21,744 nucleotides of DNA from assembly GCA_038211505.1 (NCBI GenBank), contig JBBQVO010000038.1, positions 1-21,744 on the forward strand, in the 5' to 3' direction. Positions within the stretch are counted from its first letter, which is position 1. Each line of letters begins with the position of its first letter. A program made the translations under genes and the position numbers. Below are positions 1 through 6,510 of the stretch, one piece after another. Under the pieces are notes generated by a model. The model was not told the origin of the DNA. It was given only the letters and a program-made list of their open reading frames with translations, and searched no databases. Origin of the DNA: JBBQVO01 sp038211505 (GTDB lineage: Bacteria > Chloroflexota > Dehalococcoidia > DSTF01 > JACRBR01).

Positions 1-465
1 AACGCGCCAGCGCGGCGCATCGCCGCCGCTGCCGCGCTGCTGGCGACGGTCCGCGCGCCATCGGACCTGCTGCGCATCGTCGATGCGGCGACGGTCAACG
101 AGGCGATCGCGCCGCTCTGCGTCCAGGCGACCGGATTCTGGCGCGATCACTACGATCTCTGCGCGCCTCCGTCCCGGCTGCCGGCTGGCTACGTCGGCCG
201 CGGCCGCGCCATCGAGATGATCACGAACGTCATCCTGCCTGCCGCCTGCGCCGGCGGCGACGCCGCCCTCGCGGCCAAGGCCCGCGCGCTCTTCGCGCGG
301 CTGCCGCGGCCGGCGTCCTACGGCGTCACGAAGTTCATCGAGGAGGCGCTGGCGTCGGACGGCGCCCGCGTGCCGATCACCGCCCGCCGCGCCCAGGGCT
401 TGCTGGAGCTCCAGCGCAACTGGTGCACGGAGAACGGCTGCGGCCGCTGCGCGCTGAGCCGCTAG
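1..465 (+). CDS. DUF2851 family protein, C-terminal part (5' end outside window)
   Basis: The frame is open from the first base of the window to the TAG at 463-465, giving 154 residues. It begins with an Asn-Ala-Pro-Ala-Arg-Arg-Ile stretch, then has a WRDHY segment, a GYVGRGRAIEMITNVILP segment, and a Cys-rich tail (WCTENGCGRCALSR). This order, an R-P/A-N-x-P-x-R-R-like start of the C-terminal half, a G-R-x-R-A...N-x-x-L-P helix and a terminal GLL-x-L...C...G-C-x-x-C tail, is that of DUF2851 proteins, which are usually around 400 residues and of unknown function. About two thirds of the protein would lie upstream. The tail Cys residues could bind metal, but that is inference. A heptamer repeat array begins within ten bases of the stop codon. 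Confidence 0.7.
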   Translation, partial: NAPARRIAAAAALLATVRAPSDLLRIVDAATVNEAIAPLCVQATGFWRDHYDLCAPPSRLPAGYVGRGRAIEMITNVILPAACAGGDAALAAKARALFARLPRPASYGVTKFIEEALASDGARVPITARRAQGLLELQRNWCTENGCGRCALSR

Positions 466-473
466 CGCGGCGG

Positions 474-529
474 CGGTTGGCTGTTGGCGGTTTGGCGGTT
501 GGTGCTTGGCGTTGGCGGTTGGCGGTTGG
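474..529. repeat. Heptamer tandem array (CGGTTGG type)
   Basis: Eight units of about seven bases, consensus CGGTTGG, run head to tail. One unit has gained a base and one has lost a base. The array starts nine bases after the DUF2851 stop codon. It belongs to the same 7-base-period family seen at 1733, 1920, 2045, 4968, 8727, 12141, 12565, 12616 and 13810. Confidence 0.75.
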
Positions 530-640
530 CGTTCGCTCTGTGCTCACTGCGCTCGGGGCTCGCCTCTTTTTGCAATCGCAGCGTAGGGGATCACGGTCGG
601 CGACAAATGTCACGTACAGGCCCAGATCGACATACCGAGA

Positions 641-670
641 ACGTAGGGACGCAGCTTTAGCTCCGTCCGT
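641..670 (+). repeat. REP-like palindrome, copy R1
   Basis: The core reads GTAGGGACGCAGCTTTAGCT followed by CCGTCC. The GGACG/CGTCC and AGCT/AGCT arms pair around a two-base centre with one mismatch, so the RNA or single strand can fold back. The same core occurs at 744-773 in this orientation and at 826-852, 1882-1908 and 2006-2032 in the other. Confidence 0.75.
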
Positions 671-743
671 GTCGGACGACGAGCAATGTCGTTATCGTCG
701 ATTCGGTTCGATACGAACACCTGCCCAGATCGACGTACCGGGA

Positions 744-773
744 ACGTAGGGACGCAGCTTTGAGCTCCGTCTG
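744..773 (+). repeat. REP-like palindrome, copy R2
   Basis: This is the second forward copy, inside the second 100-base direct repeat. It differs from R1 by one extra base in the centre and a C-to-T change in the distal arm (CCGTCT). Confidence 0.7.
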
Positions 774-825
774 TCGTCGGACGACGAGCAATGTCGTTGT
801 CGTCGATTCGGTTCGATACGAACAC

Positions 826-855
826 GGACGGAGCTAAAGCTGCGTCCCTACGTCC
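826..855 (-). repeat. REP-like palindrome, copy R3 (inverted)
   Basis: The inverted core GGACGGAGCTAAAGCTGCGT leads into CCCTACG. It directly abuts the end of the second direct repeat, giving a head-to-head pair with R2 of the kind seen in bacterial interspersed mosaic elements. Confidence 0.75.
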
Positions 856-1021
856 TCATTTGGAGCAGCGGAAGCAACAACGAATTCTGGCGATGACGGT
901 TAACGACGAAGGCCATGAAAGATCGAAGGGATGCGCCGCGATAAGTGATTGCACGTGTACCCTGCGCACGTGCGAGATCCTGCCGCGTTGGTGCGGGCGC
1001 CGTCGGTCAAGCGACGAACCT

Positions 1022-1726
1022 TCACCGCGCGCGCTCGCCCTCATACAACCGGTGCTCGGCGATGTAGGCCTCGACCGCCGCGGGCACGAGATAGCGGATC
1101 GAGCGCCCTTCGCGGACGCGGGCACGGATGTCGGTCGAGGTGATCTCGATGCGCGGCATCGGCAACTCCGCGATGCTCGACTTCAGATCGGCGGCGGGCA
1201 CCCGCAGCGCCTGAGCCGTCGCGTCGATGTCCACGGCCACGTCATCGCCGCGCGGCGCGACGGCCAGCGTCGCTTCGCGCAGAATGCGTTGGGGCTCGTG
1301 CCAGTTCGGCAGGTCCGCCAGCGAGTCGGCCCCGATGATGAAGTAGAAGGCGTCGTCCGGATGCTCCGCCGCCAGCTGCGCCAGCGTGTCCGCCGTGTAC
1401 GTCGGCCCCGGCCGCCGCAGCTCGATCTCGCTGATCTCGAATGCGCCGTCGCGCGCGTCGCGGCTGTCGCCGCGCCGATCAGCGTCGCCCGCGCCGTCGC
1501 TGACACCGTCGTCGCGATCCTCGACCGCGCCGTCGCCGATCGCCAGACGCAACATCGCCAGGCGGTGCGCGGCCGGCGTGATCGCGCGGTGGCTCTTCCG
1601 CCACGGCTGCCCCGCCGGCACGAACAGCACGCGATCGAGCCCGAGATGCGCGCGCGCCTGCTCGGCGAGGATCAGGTGCCCGAGATGCACCGGGTCGAAC
1701 GTGCCGCCTAGGATGCCGGTGTTCAC
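1022..1726 (-). CDS. nadD: Nicotinate-nucleotide adenylyltransferase (NadD)
   Basis: The enzyme makes deamido-NAD from nicotinate mononucleotide and ATP in cytoplasmic NAD synthesis. The N-terminus carries GGTFDPVHLGH (residues 7-17) with the HxGH nucleotidyltransferase motif. YFIIGADSLADLPNWHE is the NadD core and ITSTDIR (195-201) is the second nucleotide-binding motif. I start at the GTG at 1726, because MNTGILGGTFDP is the usual N-terminus. A longer frame from 1825 only adds translated heptamer repeat (PPPPITNHQSP). No Shine-Dalgarno is visible at the GTG. Residues 66-94 form an Asp/Arg/Gly-rich insertion between the SHRAITPAAHRLAMLRLAI and AFEISEIELRRPGPTYT segments, where the family normally has a short turn. 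It lies downstream of obgE in the same direction, as in many bacteria, but the usual rsfS partner is not seen downstream. Confidence 0.93.
   Translation of the reverse strand: MNTGILGGTFDPVHLGHLILAEQARAHLGLDRVLFVPAGQPWRKSHRAITPAAHRLAMLRLAIGDGAVEDRDDGVSDGAGDADRRGDSRDARDGAFEISEIELRRPGPTYTADTLAQLAAEHPDDAFYFIIGADSLADLPNWHEPQRILREATLAVAPRGDDVAVDIDATAQALRVPAADLKSSIAELPMPRIEITSTDIRARVREGRSIRYLVPAAVEAYIAEHRLYEGERAR
1443..1536. repeat. Decamer repeats coding for the nadD insertion
   Basis: The decamer GCGCCGTCGC occurs exactly at 1443-1452, 1491-1500 and 1527-1536, with starts 48 and 36 bases apart (both multiples of 12). The stretch encodes the Asp/Arg-rich insertion of NadD. Regular in-frame spacing suggests growth by local duplication. 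Confidence 0.65.
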
Positions 1727-1732
1727 GTTGGT

Positions 1733-1760
1733 GGCTGGTGATTGGTGATTGGTGATTGGT
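1733..1760. repeat. Heptamer tandem array (GATTGGT type)
   Basis: Three perfect GATTGGT units (1740-1760) follow one variant unit, GGCTGGT (1733-1739). The array sits only six bases upstream of the nadD GTG start on the minus strand, where a leader and ribosome binding site would be. Confidence 0.85.
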
Positions 1761-1865
1761 GGGGGCGGTGCGGTTGTCGATCGTGGGTTACGGAGTGCCG
1801 AGCACAACTCGCACGCCCGGTCCACCGTATCCTCTTAAACATTGACCATAGCTTCAAAGGGGATT

Positions 1866-1908
1866 GTCCTCGTCCGACGACGGACGGAGCTAAAGCTGCG
1901 TCCCTACG
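1866..1908 (-). repeat. REP-like palindrome, copy R4 with flank
   Basis: The core GGACGGAGCTAAAGCTGCGT plus CCCTACG at 1882-1908 is preceded by GTCCTCGTCCGACGAC. That flank matches the reverse complement of the sequence that follows the cores at 641 and 744, so the repeated unit is longer than the palindrome itself. Confidence 0.75.
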
Positions 1909-1919
1909 ATCTTCGTACT

Positions 1920-1961
1920 CGCCTATCGCCTATCACCTGGCCTATCACCTATCACCTGTCC
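1920..1961. repeat. Heptamer tandem array (CGCCTAT/CCTATCA type)
   Basis: Six units with a 7-base period (CGCCTAT, CGCCTAT, CACCTGG, CCTATCA, CCTATCA, CCTGTCC). It lies between REP copies R4 and R5. Confidence 0.7.
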
Positions 1962-1999
1962 ATATTGACTTGTCGCGTCGTTGGGTATCCTACTCGTCC

Positions 2000-2035
2000 C
2001 ACGACGGACGGAGCTAGAGCTGCGTCCCTACGATC
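2000..2035 (-). repeat. REP-like palindrome, copy R5
   Basis: The core is the same as R4 with one change in the centre (AGCTAGAGCT) and is again preceded by an ACGACGGACGG flank and followed by CCCTACGATCT. R4 and R5 are in the same orientation, about 124 bases apart. Confidence 0.75.
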
Positions 2036-2044
2036 TCGGATGCT

Positions 2045-2079
2045 CCCGATCCACCACCCACAACCGATCACCCACAACC
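2045..2079. repeat. Heptamer tandem array (CACAACC type)
   Basis: Five 7-base units (CCCGATC, CACCACC, CACAACC, GATCACC, CACAACC) end six bases beyond the 3' end of obgE. Confidence 0.7.
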
Positions 2080-2084
2080 TCACG

Positions 2085-3353
2085 CTATTCTTCCCACCGC
2101 AACTCGACGTCGCCGAAGCGGACGGGGTCGCCTTCTGTGACGCCGGCGCGGCGCAGCGCGTTGACGACGCCCATGCGGCCGAGGCGGCGCATCGTCTCGG
2201 CGCGCGACTCATCCGACTGCAGCGCCAGCATCTCGACGAGCAGCACCGGCTGATCGCCGACGACGCGCCAGACGCCGTCCGCATGTTCGATGCGGAAGCG
2301 CGGGCCGCGCGGCTCCGGCCGCAGCACCTCGAGCGTCGAATCTTGCGCCGGCACCGGCTCGTGTTCGCGCAGCCGCTCCAGGCGCTCGAAGGCGAGTTTC
2401 ACCAGCTCCGCCGTGCCGATGCGCGCCGCCGCCGACATGAAGACGTACGGCCGCCCGAGCCGCTCGGCGATGGCGATCAGTTCGCCGCGCCGCGCCTCCG
2501 CCTCCGGCACATCCATCTTGTTGAAGGCGACGATCTGCGGCCGGCCGGCCAGCTGGCCGTCGGCGTACGATCGCAGCTCGTTGTCGATGACGTCGATGTC
2601 GTGCGCCGGATCCGGCTGCGACGCGTCGACGACGTGGATCAGCAGCCGCGTCCGCTCGATGTGGCGCAGGAAGTCGAGGCCCAAACCGTGCCCTTCGTGC
2701 GCGCCCTCGATCAGGCCGGGGATGTCGGCCATCACGTACGAGTCGTAGCCGACTTCGACGACGCCGAGCACCGGCTCCAGCGTCGTGAACGGGTAGTCGG
2801 CGATCTTCGGCGTCGCCCGCGACACCGCCGCCAGCAACGTCGACTTGCCGGCGTTCGGCAGGCCGGCGAGGCCGACATCCGAGAGCAGCCGCAGCTCCAG
2901 CTCGATGCGCAAGTCGTCGCCGCGCTGTCCGGTCTCCGACATGTGCGGCGCCTGGTTGCTCGGCGTGGCGAAGTGCTGATTGCCACGGCCACCGCGGCCA
3001 CCGTGCGCGATCGTCAGCTGATCGCCTTCGGCCGTCAGCTCGCCCAGCACTTCGCCGGTCTCGGCAAGCTTGGCGATCGTCCCCGGTGGCACGCGCAGCA
3101 CGAGGTCGGCGCCGTTGCGCCCATGCATCTTCTTCTTGGCGCCGTTGACGCCGCGTTCCGCCTTGTGGAGACGCGTGTAGCGAAACTGGCCGAGGCCGTT
3201 GACGCCGCGATTACCCTCGAGGATCACGTCGCCGCCGCGGCCGCCGTCGCCGCCGTCGGGGCCGCCGCGCGTCACGTACTTCTCACGGTGGAAGCTGATC
3301 AGCCCGTGTCCACCATCGCCGGCCTTGACCTGGATATCTGCGCGATCGATCAC
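2085..3353 (-). CDS. obgE: Obg family GTPase (ObgE/CgtA)
   Basis: An essential GTPase that binds the 50S subunit and links ribosome assembly to nucleotide state. All three parts of the 422-residue protein are present. The glycine-rich Obg fold covers about residues 1-158 (GDGGHGLISF, GGPDGGDGGRGGDV). The G domain shows GLPNAGKST (164-172), YPFTT, DIPGLIEGA (210-218), NKMD (278-281) and SAA (307-309). A C-terminal OCT domain covers about 337-422 and ends in FGDVELRWEE. The start is GTG, preceded by AAGGGG at 3360-3365 with good spacing, which supports this start. It is transcribed toward nadD, the common order. Length and motifs look normal, with no sign of decay. Confidence 0.97.
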   Translation of the reverse strand: MIDRADIQVKAGDGGHGLISFHREKYVTRGGPDGGDGGRGGDVILEGNRGVNGLGQFRYTRLHKAERGVNGAKKKMHGRNGADLVLRVPPGTIAKLAETGEVLGELTAEGDQLTIAHGGRGGRGNQHFATPSNQAPHMSETGQRGDDLRIELELRLLSDVGLAGLPNAGKSTLLAAVSRATPKIADYPFTTLEPVLGVVEVGYDSYVMADIPGLIEGAHEGHGLGLDFLRHIERTRLLIHVVDASQPDPAHDIDVIDNELRSYADGQLAGRPQIVAFNKMDVPEAEARRGELIAIAERLGRPYVFMSAAARIGTAELVKLAFERLERLREHEPVPAQDSTLEVLRPEPRGPRFRIEHADGVWRVVGDQPVLLVEMLALQSDESRAETMRRLGRMGVVNALRRAGVTEGDPVRFGDVELRWEE

Positions 3354-3716
3354 GGATGTCCCCTTCTATCAGGTATTTCCATGATCATTATAAGGGCGTT
3401 GAATCCGTGGGAAGCGTGGAGAACGAAGCTGGACAGCCTCGAACTGCATCTGGCACGCTTTACATATGTTAAGCCGCCTGTGCGGTAGTTCTTGACACGA
3501 TGGGTTAGACTATCCCTCGTGCCAACTGCAACGGCGCAGCAACGGCTCCGACCCACGGATGGGTGGGATCTGTAACGGACGGCAGTGGGTAGATACCGCC
3601 GGCAGTAGGAGGCAGGGAGCATCAGGGGCACGCTCAGCCCGCGCTCGTTCAAGGACGGAGCGCGATTCACATCGGGCAGGACGGGTAGTTCCCACCGACG
3701 GCGCGCCGTCGCAGGT
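3354..3716 (+). other. Long leader of the M23 peptidase gene, possibly structured
   Basis: This 363-base gap separates the divergent obgE and peptidase genes and contains no supported gene. From about 3514 to the ATG it is rich in potential hairpins: ACCCA/TGGGT around 3555, CGCGCTC/GAGCGCG at 3640-3646 and 3658-3664, and a perfect palindrome at 3696-3711. GCTCC near 3548 can also pair with GGAGC near 3617. It does not show the conserved core of the c-di-AMP (ydaO) or c-di-GMP riboswitches as I know them, so I leave it unnamed. Confidence 0.4.
3696..3711. promoter_or_regulatory. Perfect 16-base palindrome just before a start codon
   Basis: CGACGGCGCGCCGTCG reads the same on both strands and ends five bases before the ATG at 3717. 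It occupies the ribosome-binding-site region, where no ordinary Shine-Dalgarno is seen. It could be an operator or an RNA hairpin that limits translation. Which one cannot be told from sequence. Confidence 0.4.
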
Positions 3717-4907
3717 ATGCACAGGCCTCTTCTCCACGGCCTGGTGCTTGTGATCATCTTCATCGCCGTAGGGTACGCCACCGTCACGGGTGGCACGTTC
3801 CGCGGCCGGAGCCACGCCTTCGCCGCTCCCGTGATGGGCCTCTCACTCCCCGGCGTCTCCTCCAGCATCCCGCCCGTCGAACAGAGCGTCGTCAAGCCAT
3901 TGACGATCAACCGCACGCTGCGCGCCGAACAGCCGATCGGCCAGGTGCAACAGCAGGCCGCCGCCGAAGTGCGCGCCTCCTACGCGACGCCGACCGCGAC
4001 CTCCACGGTCGTCGCCGCGCCCCAAGAAGACGCGGTTGTCCGCGCCGCCTCGGTGGCGCCGCCGCCGGTAGTGGCGGCCTACCAGGTCTACCAGGTGCAG
4101 GACGGCGACACCGTCAGCTCGATCGCAGCGAAGTTCGGTGTCAAGACGCAGTACGTCCTGGCCAACAACGCCGAGATCCGCGACAGCGACTTCCTCAAGC
4201 TCGGCCAGTCGATCATCGTCCCCGCCGGCGATGGCATTCTCCACGAAGTGCGCTACGGCGAGACGCTCAGCGACATCGCCACGAAGTTCGATGTCGACGT
4301 GACGGCGATCACCGGCTTCGCCGGCAACGCCATCAGCACGCCCGACGACATCAAGGAGCGCCAGACCGTCTACATCCCCGGCGGCCGCGTCGAAGCACCG
4401 GCACCCGCCGCCGCGCCGCTCTCGCCGACGGCCAACGCCTCCGGCACGCCAACGCCGGCCGGCGATCTCGTATCGAGCGCCGGCAGCAGTTCGGGCAGCA
4501 GCTCATCAAGCTCATCGGTCGACACGACGAAGTCATCGTCCGGGTTGATCTGGCCGGTGCACGGGCCGATCTCGAGCTACTACGGACCGTCGCACCCGCT
4601 GGGCATCGACATCGACGGTTACAACCTGGCGGGCCACGCCATCGCCGCGGCGACGAGCGGCACCGTCATCTTCGCCGGCGGCAACGCCTGCTGCTCCTAC
4701 GGCCTCTACGTCGTCGTCATGAGCCCGGGCGGCATCGAGACCCTGTATGGCCACCTCAGCTCGATCAACGTCTCGCAGGGTCAGACCGTATCGCAGGGCG
4801 ATGAGCTGGGCATCATCGGCAACACCGGCTACTCCACCGGCACGCACTTGCACTTCGAAGTGATCGATAACGGCACGCGGGAGAACCCGACGGCATATCT
4901 GCCGTAG
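3717..4907 (+). CDS. Secreted LysM-M23 peptidoglycan endopeptidase
   Basis: The 396-residue protein should cut peptide cross-links of peptidoglycan outside the membrane. It has an N-terminal signal or anchor helix (LLHGLVLVIIFIAVGYATV), a low-complexity stretch, and two LysM wall-binding repeats (about 123-169 and 175-221, with QDGDTVSSIAAKFGV and RYGETLSDIATKFDV). A Ser-rich linker (253-275) follows, then an M23 domain (278-396). M23 features seen are YGPSHPLGIDID, LYGHLS (His346), GNTGYSTGTHLHFEV (His377, His379). The first zinc pair is His293 and Asp298, one residue further apart than the usual HxxxD; relatives with HPLGID are known to me, so this is probably a subfamily trait. The paired Cys325-Cys326 fit that subfamily. 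The gene stands alone behind a long leader. Confidence 0.9.
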   Translation: MHRPLLHGLVLVIIFIAVGYATVTGGTFRGRSHAFAAPVMGLSLPGVSSSIPPVEQSVVKPLTINRTLRAEQPIGQVQQQAAAEVRASYATPTATSTVVAAPQEDAVVRAASVAPPPVVAAYQVYQVQDGDTVSSIAAKFGVKTQYVLANNAEIRDSDFLKLGQSIIVPAGDGILHEVRYGETLSDIATKFDVDVTAITGFAGNAISTPDDIKERQTVYIPGGRVEAPAPAAAPLSPTANASGTPTPAGDLVSSAGSSSGSSSSSSSVDTTKSSSGLIWPVHGPISSYYGPSHPLGIDIDGYNLAGHAIAAATSGTVIFAGGNACCSYGLYVVVMSPGGIETLYGHLSSINVSQGQTVSQGDELGIIGNTGYSTGTHLHFEVIDNGTRENPTAYLP

Positions 4908-4967
4908 GGCGGGTGGCCGTGGGAATGTGCACCCGAGCAAGCCAGATTCAACCACGTAACTGGGGCC

Positions 4968-5039
4968 GAAGCTAGATGCTGGACGCTAGAAGCTGGATCG
5001 ATTCCGGCAATCAAGCTTTCCAGCATCCGATTCCAGCCT
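4968..5039. repeat. Two-armed heptamer repeat element, intergenic copy
   Basis: The left arm has four heptamers of the GANGCTR type (GAAGCTA, GATGCTG, GACGCTA, GAAGCTG) followed by GATCG. The right arm has CCAGCAT and CCAGCCT-like units, the complement of the left-arm unit. The same layout, left arm ending in GCTGGATCG and right arm made of CCAGC units, is found inside recG at 12565-12643. It fills most of the gap between the M23 gene and thrB; the rest of 4908-5115 shows nothing recognisable. Confidence 0.7.
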
Positions 5040-5115
5040 CGGCGGTTTCACGATGCCAACGCGGTTACGCGGCCTGAGAGCATCTCGAAGGCAACTACCG
5101 GAGATCCGCCAACCC

Positions 5116-5985
5116 TCACACAACAACGGCGCCGGTCGTGCTCGGCGACGTGATCGCCGCGCGGCCGGGATAGCCGCGAGCGATCGCTGCCTGCGTCATC
5201 GCGCGCGCGATCCGCTCTTCGTTGTCGATGGCGAAGGCGGCGATCGTTGAGCCGCCGCCGCTGAGGTAGGCGCAGAGCGCGCCGGCGTCCTTCGCCGCCG
5301 CGAAGATCTCCGGCATCGCCGGGAAGATCTGCGCGCGCGCCGGCTGATGCAGCCGGTCCTGCGTCGCCAGATCGAGCACGTCCCACTGCCCGGTGGCGAG
5401 CGCGCCGACGAGCATCGCCGCGCGGCCGATGTTGTGGACGGCGTCGTCTTTCGAGAGCTGCTGCGGCAGCAGCTTGCGGCTCTCGCCGGTCGGCATCTCG
5501 AAGTCGGGGATGAAGAGCACGACGCGCAGGCCGGCGGCGATCGGCACGGCGATGTGCGCGAAGACGTCGCCATCGCGCACGACGACGCGCAATCCGCCGA
5601 AGAGCGCCGGCGCCATGTTGTCGGCGTGACCCTCGAGGCCGGCGCCCAGCGTCAGCATCTGCGTATCCGTCAGCGGCGCGCCCATCAGCGCGTTCGCGGC
5701 GACGATGCCGGCGGCGCGCGCCGCGGCACTGGCGCCGAGGCCGCGGCCGATCGGGATGGCGCCGCCGCCCGACGCCGTCAGCTCCGGCACTTCGACGTGC
5801 GCCAGCCGGTAGGCCGAGCGCCCGGCATCGAGCACGAGCCGCACGAGGCCGTCGCGCGTCTCCGGCTGATGGCCGAGCGACAGCGTCACATCCTGCGTCA
5901 GCGCCAGCGCCAGCCCGATGCTATCGAAGCCAGGCCCAAGATTGGCGCTCGTCGCCGGCACGCGCACGGTCACAGACGTAGTCAT
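5116..5985 (-). CDS. thrB: Homoserine kinase (ThrB)
   Basis: This GHMP-family kinase phosphorylates homoserine with ATP in threonine synthesis. Residues are counted from the ATG at 5985 (289 residues), chosen because VTVRVPATSANLGPGFDSIGL is the normal N-terminus. A longer frame to 6048 adds 21 residues with no family resemblance. The ATP loop is PIGRGLGASAAA (78-89), with Ala for the first Ser of the usual GLGSSAAA. EGHADNMAPALFGG (118-131) is the threonine-pathway signature and LSGGGSTIAAF the third GHMP motif. No threonine synthase or homoserine dehydrogenase gene is adjacent. No clear Shine-Dalgarno precedes the ATG. Confidence 0.93.
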   Translation of the reverse strand: MTTSVTVRVPATSANLGPGFDSIGLALALTQDVTLSLGHQPETRDGLVRLVLDAGRSAYRLAHVEVPELTASGGGAIPIGRGLGASAAARAAGIVAANALMGAPLTDTQMLTLGAGLEGHADNMAPALFGGLRVVVRDGDVFAHIAVPIAAGLRVVLFIPDFEMPTGESRKLLPQQLSKDDAVHNIGRAAMLVGALATGQWDVLDLATQDRLHQPARAQIFPAMPEIFAAAKDAGALCAYLSGGGSTIAAFAIDNEERIARAMTQAAIARGYPGRAAITSPSTTGAVVV

Positions 5986-6264
5986 GGCGCGAGTGTATCG
6001 GCGGCGAGTTTCTGGCTCTAGCTCGCTAGCAATGCTCGGAAAGCTCATGTCGCCTGTAGCGCCGGCGTTTCAGAGCCTGTTTCAAGACTCGATCCGCCGT
6101 GCGATGATGCGTGCCGTGAGATGAGGCAATGTTAGAAGAGCCGTCCCGGCTGTTGCGGACGGACGGGAGTCACACACGGTAGAAGCGCCGCTCGCTGTGC
6201 CCTCGCCGGCCGACGATCACCGCCGCTTCTCAGCGATCGACGATTTCGAACATCTCACCCGTAA

Positions 6265-6284
6265 CGCGGGCGTTTCAGCCCGCG
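6265..6284. repeat. Perfect stem-loop CGCGGGC-6-GCCCGCG
   Basis: Seven perfectly paired bases enclose the loop GTTTCA. Stem-loops of this 'CGGGCGTTTCAGCCCG' kind recur in intergenic DNA of many G+C-rich bacteria, so this is likely a dispersed repeat. It has no T-tract on either side, so it is not an obvious terminator. Confidence 0.55.
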
Positions 6285-6455
6285 CGGGGTACGTTGACGC
6301 TGCGCCCGGGCCGGCAGCCGCTAACGTCCCCAGAGCCACGCTAGTCCAGGGTGTGAGTGGGCAATGAGGTCGTCCGTCCCTACGTGTGCCGTGATGCCGT
6401 CAACCTGTCAGAGCCGTGAATATCTTCGCTCACTCGACCCGAATCGCCGGATGAT

Positions 6456-6508
6456 CCCTCTCGCCCCTTGAGGGAGAGGGGGTGGCCGAAGGCCGGGGGT
6501 GAGGGGCA
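6456..6508 (-). repeat. Dispersed palindromic repeat at the end of the DUF3105 gene
   Basis: The block contains CCCTCTCGCCCCTTGAGGGAG followed by a GGCC-GAA-GGCC hairpin and GGGGGTGAGGGG. This CTCACCCCC/GGCCNNNGGCC/CCCTCTCCC pattern is a widespread bacterial interspersed repeat. It begins three bases beyond the DUF3105 stop codon on the minus strand and may act as its 3' stem-loop. Translations such as PSPPAFGHPLSLKGREG in one frame are a known artefact of this repeat. Confidence 0.65.
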
Positions 6509-6510
6509 CG

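Larger units (their letters stand above)
621..825. repeat. Direct repeat, two copies of about 100 bases
   Basis: Copy 1 (621-720) and copy 2 (724-825) start with CCCAGATCGA and end with GGTTCGATACGAACAC. They differ by a handful of substitutions and small indels. Each copy contains a REP-like core (641-670 and 744-773) followed by a GTCGGACGACGAGCAATGTCG segment, so the duplicated unit is a palindrome plus its flank. Confidence 0.85.
466..1021. other. Intergenic region made largely of repeats
   Basis: These 556 bases lie between the DUF2851 gene and the 3' end of nadD. The first part is a heptamer array, the middle a duplicated unit of about 103 bases carrying REP-like palindromes, and the rest (856-1021) shows nothing I can identify. 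Open frames crossing it are repeat translations: one repeats the same short peptide twice and none matches a protein family I know. Confidence 0.7.
1727..2084. other. Intergenic region between nadD and obgE, repeat-filled
   Basis: These 358 bases contain three heptamer arrays and two REP-like palindromes and no gene that I can support. The repeats separate nadD from obgE, so a single transcript would have to cross five repeat blocks. Confidence 0.7.
5986..6510. other. Intergenic region with stem-loops, no gene seen
   Basis: These 525 bases upstream of thrB and downstream of the DUF3105 gene hold two palindromic elements, listed separately at 6265-6284 and 6456-6508. A fragment GTCCGTCCCTACG near 6372-6384 resembles one end of the REP-like core. 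I see no convincing coding frame or RNA gene. Confidence 0.6.

Noticed and set aside
610..825. Minus-strand frame of 71 codons with a repeated peptide
   Set aside because: It only translates the 100-base direct repeat twice (VSNRIDDNDIARRPT); no start signal or family match.
1727..1825. N-terminal extension of NadD to an ATG at 1825
   Set aside because: The extra residues are translated heptamer repeat and the family N-terminus begins at the GTG at 1726.
3492..3516. TTGACA box upstream of the M23 gene
   Set aside because: The hexamer is perfect, but the only -10-like sequences (TAGACT, TATCCC) are 8-13 bases away, too close for a normal promoter.
3514..3716. c-di-AMP (ydaO) or c-di-GMP riboswitch
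   Set aside because: The conserved cores I know for these classes are not present; only generic hairpins are seen.
5986..6048. Longer N-terminus for ThrB
   Set aside because: The 21 added residues have no family resemblance and the ATG at 5985 gives the standard N-terminus.
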